From: an uncultured Verrucomicrobiota bacterium
Lineage (GTDB): Bacteria; Verrucomicrobiota; Kiritimatiellia; RFP12; UBA3636
DNA: 7,907 nt
NCBI GenBank assembly: GCA_946534745.1
Contig: CAMNDA010000368.1
Span: 1 to 7,907, forward strand
Direction of reading: 5' to 3'
A program made the translations under genes and the position numbers. This document shows, one piece after another, positions 1 to 5,300 of this stretch. The first letter of the stretch is position 1. Each line of letters opens with the position of its first letter. The notes beneath the pieces are model-generated. The model was not told the origin of the DNA and made no database searches. It saw only the letters and a program-made list of their open reading frames with translations.

Positions 1-1562
1 CCTTCCCCCTGACCGGGCTCGCCGCCGGGACGGAGTACGCCGTCCGCGTCGTCGCGACCGGCTCCAACGGCCTCTCCTCCACCGACGAGTCAGCCACCTT
101 CGCGACCCCGGCCGCGCAGCCGCCCTCCGGCGCCGTCGCCGTCGGCTCGCCCGACTACACGTCCAACAGCGCGACCGTGGCGGTCTCCTCGCTCGGCGAC
201 GACGCGACGTCCGTCTCGATCGTCCTCGAGTACTCCACGGCCCCGGACTTCTCGTCCAAGCAGACCGTCTCCCTCGGGACGCTCTCCGCCGTCGGTTCGA
301 AGAACGCGAACCTGACCGGTTTGGCGCAGGGGACGACCTACTACGTCCGCGCGGTCCTGACCGGCAGTCCGTCCGGCGCGGCCTTCACGACGCCCTCCGT
401 CGCGTTCCGCACGCTGGAGCCGTCCGCGCCCGCCATCGGCGCCGTGACCGTCTCCGCGACGCCGACGTCCGCGACCGTCTCCGTCCCCGTGACGGACATC
501 GGCCCGGGCAGCACGAGCGCCACGGTGAAGGTCGTCGTGAACGGCGTAACGAAGACGAAGACTCTCACCGCCGCCGGGACGGCGACGTTCACCTTCAACG
601 GCCTCGTGCCCGAGTCCGACTACACGGCGGCCGTCACGGCGACCGGATCGAACGGAATGGCCTCGACCGCGTCGAAGGCGTTCCAGACGCCGGAGGCGGA
701 CTCCACCGCGTGGTTCGACGTGAAGTGGTCGTCGCAAGGGTGGGGGAGCGGCGCCGCGTGGCGCACCTCCGCCGGCGAAAACGCCGCGGGCGGCGCGTGG
801 TCGGTTCCGTCCGGCGACGCCTCGTCGCGTAGCGGATCGCTGCTCGCCCTCGGCCTGCCCGAGGGCGGCGTCCTGCGGTTCACGGCCAAGTCGCCGAGCG
901 CGTCGAAGGCGACCGTGAAGGTCCAGGGCGCCTTCACGCCCGAGCTCGCCGCCCTGCCGCCCGACGCCCCGTCCGGCGCCATCGCGGGCCTCTGCTTCGC
1001 GAAGGGCGGCTACAGGGGCTGGAACGGATCGGCATGGGTCGCGCTCTCGGGAGCGACGCCGGCCGCGGCGTCCACCGCGTGGGTCGCGACGTTCGACTAT
1101 TCGCAGTCGAAGCCGCGCGTGCGCTACGCCGTCGGCGGAACGGTCCTCACGGCGTCCGGCTCCGAGTGGATCCCGCTCGCGACCTCGCAGAGCTACGTGA
1201 CCGGCGTCGGCTTCACCGGCCCGGGCTCGGTCGGCGACTTCAAGGCGAGCTACACGGGCGGCGGCTTCGTCGCGCCCGTGCTCTCGACGCTCGAGGACGG
1301 CGGGCACGTCCCGCTCTCCTTCGGAAAGGACTCGTCGAACAACCCGACCTTCGAGATCACGGTCCGGAACGCGGTCTCGGGCGCGTGGTACACCGTCTAC
1401 GCCGCCGACTCGGTGAACGGGACCTACAGGGCTGTCACGTCCGTGAAGGCGACCGCGGCCGGCCTCAAGACGCTCTCGATCCCGGCGCCCGCCTCCAAGC
1501 CCACGCGCTTCGTCCGCATCGGCGTCTCCGACGCGCAGGTTTCCGCCGGCACCTCGCTCTAG
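1..1562 (+). CDS. FN3-repeat surface protein, C-terminal part (5' end outside window)
   Basis: The frame is open from base 3 and gives 519 visible codons before TAG at 1560-1562. The start lies upstream: the GTG at 177 is internal, because FN3-like sequence runs straight through it. Visible order: the end of one FN3-like repeat (3 to about 113), two complete repeats (about 123-416 and 420-697), a roughly 190-residue segment (about 700-1265), and a final domain (about 1266-1559). Repeats are recognised by a 'GTTYYVRA' type F-strand and a 'LG/IG...S-A-T-V-V' type core. The middle segment has alternating hydrophobic strands and a 'WVATFDYSQSKPRVRYAVGG' stretch, which suggests a jelly-roll or ConA-like fold. 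The last domain contains 'WYTVYAADSVNGTY' and ends 'FVRIGVSDAQVSAGTSL'. There are no catalytic motifs. It is probably an exported adhesive or structural protein. Its export signal would be in the unseen N-terminus, and no C-terminal membrane anchor is visible. FN3-like calls are fairly secure; molecular function is unknown. Confidence 0.88.
   Translation, partial: FPLTGLAAGTEYAVRVVATGSNGLSSTDESATFATPAAQPPSGAVAVGSPDYTSNSATVAVSSLGDDATSVSIVLEYSTAPDFSSKQTVSLGTLSAVGSKNANLTGLAQGTTYYVRAVLTGSPSGAAFTTPSVAFRTLEPSAPAIGAVTVSATPTSATVSVPVTDIGPGSTSATVKVVVNGVTKTKTLTAAGTATFTFNGLVPESDYTAAVTATGSNGMASTASKAFQTPEADSTAWFDVKWSSQGWGSGAAWRTSAGENAAGGAWSVPSGDASSRSGSLLALGLPEGGVLRFTAKSPSASKATVKVQGAFTPELAALPPDAPSGAIAGLCFAKGGYRGWNGSAWVALSGATPAAASTAWVATFDYSQSKPRVRYAVGGTVLTASGSEWIPLATSQSYVTGVGFTGPGSVGDFKASYTGGGFVAPVLSTLEDGGHVPLSFGKDSSNNPTFEITVRNAVSGAWYTVYAADSVNGTYRAVTSVKATAAGLKTLSIPAPASKPTRFVRIGVSDAQVSAGTSL
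3..697 (+). repeat. FN3-like repeats in the first gene (one partial, two complete)
   Basis: Three consecutive modules of about 95-100 residues share a pattern. Each has a 'S-A-T-V' core strand after a 'LGDDATS' or 'IGPGSTS' turn, then a 'L..GT.Y.V.A..TGS.G' strand pair, and ends in 'F.TPEA' or 'FRTLEPSAP' linkers. The first module is cut by the window edge; the others begin near 123 and 420. They are the same subfamily as the tandem modules at 5444-6979. FN3 modules are beta-sandwich spacers or binding units in extracellular proteins; the ligand cannot be deduced. Confidence 0.8.
1266..1559 (+). other. C-terminal domain of the first protein, about 98 codons
   Basis: After the jelly-roll-like segment the protein closes with a compact, probably all-beta domain: 'FEITVRNAVSGAWYTVYAADSVNGTYRA' followed by a 'LKTLSIPAPASKPTRFVRIGV' strand. 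The style (a value or tone strand, a 'WYTVYAA' strand, then a 'P-x-RFVRIGVSD' strand) resembles C-terminal modules I recall from large PVC-group exported proteins. That resemblance is from memory and was not searched. It could be a sorting or attachment domain, but no PEP-CTERM, LPXTG or hydrophobic helix is present. Confidence 0.4.
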
Positions 1563-1581
1563 CCCCCGCATCCTTGCGACC
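1563..1581 (+). other. 19-base intergenic gap without Shine-Dalgarno
   Basis: The spacer between the first stop and the next ATG is C-rich and contains no purine-rich ribosome-binding site. A 4-bp inverted repeat (cgca 1567-1570, tgcg 1575-1578, loop tcct) is too short to call a terminator. The small gap on one strand favours co-transcription. Confidence 0.6.
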
Positions 1582-1635
1582 ATGAAAAGAATCCTTCCCT
1601 GCCTCCTCCTCCTCGCCGCCGGCGCCGTCCGCGCA
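1582..1635 (+). other. Signal peptide of the ConA-like protein
   Basis: Residues 1-18: basic MKR, a hydrophobic run LLLLAA, and a V-R-A cleavage motif (-3 V, -1 A) followed by glycine. This is a Sec-type signal peptidase I pattern. C7 lies inside the hydrophobic core and does not form a lipobox. Confidence 0.8.
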
Positions 1636-2298
1636 GGCCTCGTCTCGCAGTTCACCTTCGCCCGCGACAACCTTCTCGAAGCCAAGGTCGGCGCGAACGC
1701 GAAGGAGGTGAACGGGCGGAACTCCTCCACGCTGTCCGACGCCGCCGCGAACCTGACGCGCGTCGAGGACGCGGCCGTCCTCGGCGACCGGACGGGGGTC
1801 GTGGCGGTTCCCTCGTCGACGGGCATCGCCGTCCCGAACCCCGGCCTCGCAGGAACGTGGACGATGGTCCTGCACTACTACGCGCCCGTATCCGCGACCT
1901 GGCGGTGCTTCTTCACGCGGAGCCAGAACAACACGGCGGACGGGTCGCTCTTCATCCGGAGCAACACCCAAGCCGGGCAGGGCGGCTACACGGCCGTCGG
2001 GGACGTCGTCGGCGCATGGCACCAGGTCGTCGTCTCGCATTCGTCCGCCGGGGCGGAGGTCTGGCACGACGCGACGAAGCTCAACGGGTCCTGGGGCTGG
2101 AGCCTTTCCGGCCTCGACTGGATCTACTTCTCGCTCGACAACGACGGCGAGGACGCCCTGACGTACTACGACGAAATCCGCCTCTACGACGAATCGAGGC
2201 CGGCCGACCTCTTCCCGGACGGCGCCGCGGCGCCCGTCGCGATCGAGACCGACCGCGACGAACCGGACGGCACCGCGCCCGCCGTGTTCTTCTTCTAG
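1582..2298 (+). CDS. Small exported ConA/LamG-like protein
   Basis: The product has 238 residues. The ATG at 1582 is chosen because it opens a classic signal peptide: MKR, a leucine/alanine-rich core, then AVRA with likely cleavage after A18. No lipobox cysteine is in place, so a lipoprotein is unlikely. The mature part reads as one concanavalin-A/LamG-like beta-sandwich. It begins 'GLVSQFTFARDNLLEAKVG', has a central 'GTWTMVLHYYAP' strand, then 'GAWHQVVVSHSSAGAEVWHD', and closes with 'YYDEIRLYDESRPADLF'. This is the usual order for LamG-like modules, where the WH.V and DE.R.Y strands are the best-kept features. A short acidic tail ends in three phenylalanines. It could bind a carbohydrate or another surface protein, or serve as a structural subunit; no catalytic residues are evident. 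It lies between two modular exported proteins on the same strand, so it is probably part of the same transcription unit. The fold call is moderate and the ligand is unknown. Confidence 0.85.
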   Translation: MKRILPCLLLLAAGAVRAGLVSQFTFARDNLLEAKVGANAKEVNGRNSSTLSDAAANLTRVEDAAVLGDRTGVVAVPSSTGIAVPNPGLAGTWTMVLHYYAPVSATWRCFFTRSQNNTADGSLFIRSNTQAGQGGYTAVGDVVGAWHQVVVSHSSAGAEVWHDATKLNGSWGWSLSGLDWIYFSLDNDGEDALTYYDEIRLYDESRPADLFPDGAAAPVAIETDRDEPDGTAPAVFFF

Positions 2299-2344
2299 CC
2301 CGACCGTATCCCGGCGGGAACCACAGCCGGCCCTCCGCTCCTCC
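2299..2344 (+). other. 46-base intergenic gap, pyrimidine-rich leader
   Basis: No purine-rich Shine-Dalgarno sequence precedes the ATG at 2345; the last bases are ccgctcctcc, which is the complement-like opposite of one. The only inverted repeat, around cccggcggg near 2310-2319, is three base pairs and is not a terminator. No promoter hexamers are recognisable. Confidence 0.55.
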
Positions 2345-2395
2345 ATGAAAAGACTGCTGTCCCTCTTTCTTCTTCTCCCGCTTTTCGCCTCCGCC
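2345..2395 (+). other. Signal peptide of the M6 protease
   Basis: Residues 1-17 are MKR, a leucine/phenylalanine-rich core (LLSLFLLLPLF) and an A-S-A cleavage motif with alanine at +1. Base composition here is unusually AT-rich for the window (aaa, aga, ttt, ctt codons), as is common at starts of exported proteins. The signal peptide fixes the start at 2345 rather than at later in-frame candidates. Confidence 0.82.
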
Positions 2396-5300
2396 GCGCC
2401 GTTCGCGGAGTGGCTCCAGGTCCCGGTCCCCGGCGGCGGCACCGTCTCCATCTGGGGCGAGGGCGACGAGTACGACGCCTACTTCGAGACGGCGGACGGC
2501 CACGCGCTCCGCGTGAACGGCGCGGCCGGGCGCTACGAGTACGTGACGCTCGACGAGAGGACGGAAGCCTACGTCGGCACCGGCGTCTTCCTCGGCGACG
2601 AGGCCGGGAACGAGGCGCTGCTCGCGTCCATCCCGCTCCATCTGCGCGACGAGTCCGAGGCGCATGCGGCCGCGGTGCAGGCGAAGATCGACGCCCTCGA
2701 GGAGGAGCTGCACATCCGGAAGAACTGGGAGGAGGTCCAGGCGGCCACCGAACGGCGCCGCGAACTCGAGGCGCTGATGGAGGCCGGCGAGTACGACGGG
2801 CCGCTTCCCACGTCCGTCACGGTCGGGAGCATCGTCGGCGTGACGCTGCTCGTCGACTTCCCGGTCACCAACGGCGCCGGGCAGGTGACGGGCACGCTCT
2901 TCGCGAAGTCGAGCCCGCTCGTCACGCCCGACGTCGTCAAGGCCTGGTTCAACCAGGAGGAGGTGTTCTCCGGCGGCGGCTATTCCGTCCGGAAGTTCTA
3001 CGCGATCTCGTCCGGCGGGCAGCTGGACTACACGAACGTCGTCGTCGGTCCCGTCTGCGTCCCGCATCCGCGCGAATACTACGACAAGTCGAACACGAGC
3101 TGCGGCACGTGCGGGCGGAACATGATCCGGGACGCCCTCTCGGTCCTCGTCGCCTCCCCGGACTACCAGTCGGTCTGGCTCCCGCTCATCCGGAGGGCCA
3201 CGACCGGGTATTCGGGCGGCGGCGCGAAGGCGTTCAACGTCATCTTCGCGGGCCCCACCGCGAGCACGTGGGACTACGGCCTCTGGGCCCACAAGTCGTC
3301 GGTCTCCGCGTCGGACATCCTCAAGTGGACGAACGACCAGGGCAATTCCTGCTATTTCTCCACCTACAACATCGTCCCCGCGAACAACTCCACCTCCCCG
3401 AGCACGACGCTGCACCACGAGAACGGGCACATGATCTGCGGGTTCCCCGACCTCTACCACTACAACAACAAGACCTACGGCGTCGGCAACGTCTCGATGA
3501 TGTGCCACCACACGTGGTGCGATGTCGACCCCTACCTGCGCGAGGGGGCGGGCTGGTACACCCCGAAGACGCTGCCGTCGAGCGGCTGGGTGACGGTGAC
3601 GACCGACCGCGACGACGTCTACCGCTTCACGAACGCGAGCCGGACGTCCGAGCGATTCTACATCCAGAACCGGCCGAACACGGGCCTCGACAAGGGCCTC
3701 TCCAACCGCGGCATCCTGATCTACCGAGCCAACGCCTCGCGCTCGAACACGTATGCCTCGAAGCTCTCCTCCTACAATTCCGGGCACGCCTCCACCAACC
3801 GCTACGACAACGAGCTCTCGCTCGAGCAGGCCGACGGGAAGTACGACCTGGAGCGGCGGTCCGGCTGGGGGTCCTCGGTCGAGGCCAACGACTACTGGTT
3901 CGACGGCAACACGGCCCCCCTCTACGCGGACGTGTTCGACAACGACTCGGCCGCCTGCTCCCGCTGGTACGACGGCACCTCCTCCGGTCTGAAGCTCTCG
4001 CACTTCTCCAAGATCGGAGACACGATGCGATTCCTCGTCGGCGACCCCGCCCAATGCCGCGATCCCGTCGCCTGGATCGACTTCGCGGGCCGGACCCTCA
4101 CGAGCGTTTCGTTCCGGACGAAGGTCGAGAGCTTCGGCCTCGGCTCGTCGTCGGTCTCCGTCGTGGCGGAGTTCGGTTCGGACGCGGCCTTCTCGTCCGT
4201 GGTCTCGACGCGCTCGCTCGGGACGGTCTCCACGCTGAACCAGACGCAGACGTGGACGGTCGGCGATCTCGCGCGCGGGACGAAGTGGTACATCCGCCTC
4301 AAGCTCGCCAATTCGAACGGACGGCAGCTCTCGGAAGCCGTCGGCCTCTACGAGCCGCTCTCGCCCGACGTCCTCTACGTGAAGAAGGGCGGCGCCGGCG
4401 CGCGGGACGGCTCCTCCTGGGCGAACGCCTTCCCGGACATCTCCGACGCGCTCGACGCCATGGCGGCGGAGGCCCCGATCTTCGCCGGCGTGAAGCAAGA
4501 GGCCTGGGTCGCCGCCGGCACCTACGTCCCCGACCAGTCCGCCCCGCAGAAGTTCTACGTCTCCGGGCAGGGCTACGCCGTCTATGGTGGCTTCGCCGGG
4601 AACGAGACCTCGCGCGACCAGCGCGACTGGATCGCGAACCCGACGATCCTCTCCGGCGAGGTCGGCGATCCGAACGATCCGACGGACAACCTCCGCACGG
4701 TCCTCGTCGGGACGGCGGGCTCCGAGGAGAACGTCGCGTCCCTGTGGGACGGCTTCGTCGTCCGGGACACGTTCTGCGGCTCCATGAGCGAAACCTACGG
4801 GGCGGTCCGCGGGGGGGTCTCCGGCTACTCGGAGTATACGTGGACCAACGCGCTCACGCTCTCCCACTTCCTCTTCACGGCCAACGTCTCGACCGGGCAG
4901 CCCCCGCCCGTGGCCCACGGCCCCGTCATCATCCGCGATTCGGTGCTGACCGGGAACTCCTCCACCTACAGCCCGTCGTCGACCTGGGCCGACCCCGGGT
5001 GCATCGCGCGCTACGCGTGGTTCCAGAACTGCACCATCGCGGGCAACTCGACGCTCGGCGTCGTGCTCTTCCGGTGCCGCCTCGACAACTCGATCGTCTG
5101 GGGCAACTCGTTCACCAAGGACCGGTCGCTCTACTGGTACGGGAACGAGACGGGCAACACGTCTCCGCTCCTCTACTGGTTCGACGGATACGGGTCGGAC
5201 CGGTACATCGCCCAGACGCCGCTCCCGCCGAAGACGATCGGAACGCTCTGGACGTCCGATCCCTCCTTCGTCGCCGACGCCGACAATCCCGACTTCGAAT

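Noticed and set aside
177..1562. GTG at 177 as the start of the first gene
   Set aside because: The same frame is open from base 3 and encodes FN3-like sequence continuous with what follows, and there is no signal peptide after 177.
1567..1578. Small hairpin as a terminator between genes one and two
   Set aside because: The stem is only four base pairs with no U-tract, and the next start lies three bases further on.
90..1826. A 578-codon open frame on the - strand
   Set aside because: It spans the end of the first gene and the start of the second, with arginine-rich repetitive translation and no plausible start context.
2081..4918. A 945-codon open frame on the - strand
   Set aside because: It overlaps the ConA-like and M6 genes, is low-complexity R/G/V/D-rich, and shows no signal peptide or family motif. 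It is an antisense artefact of codon bias.
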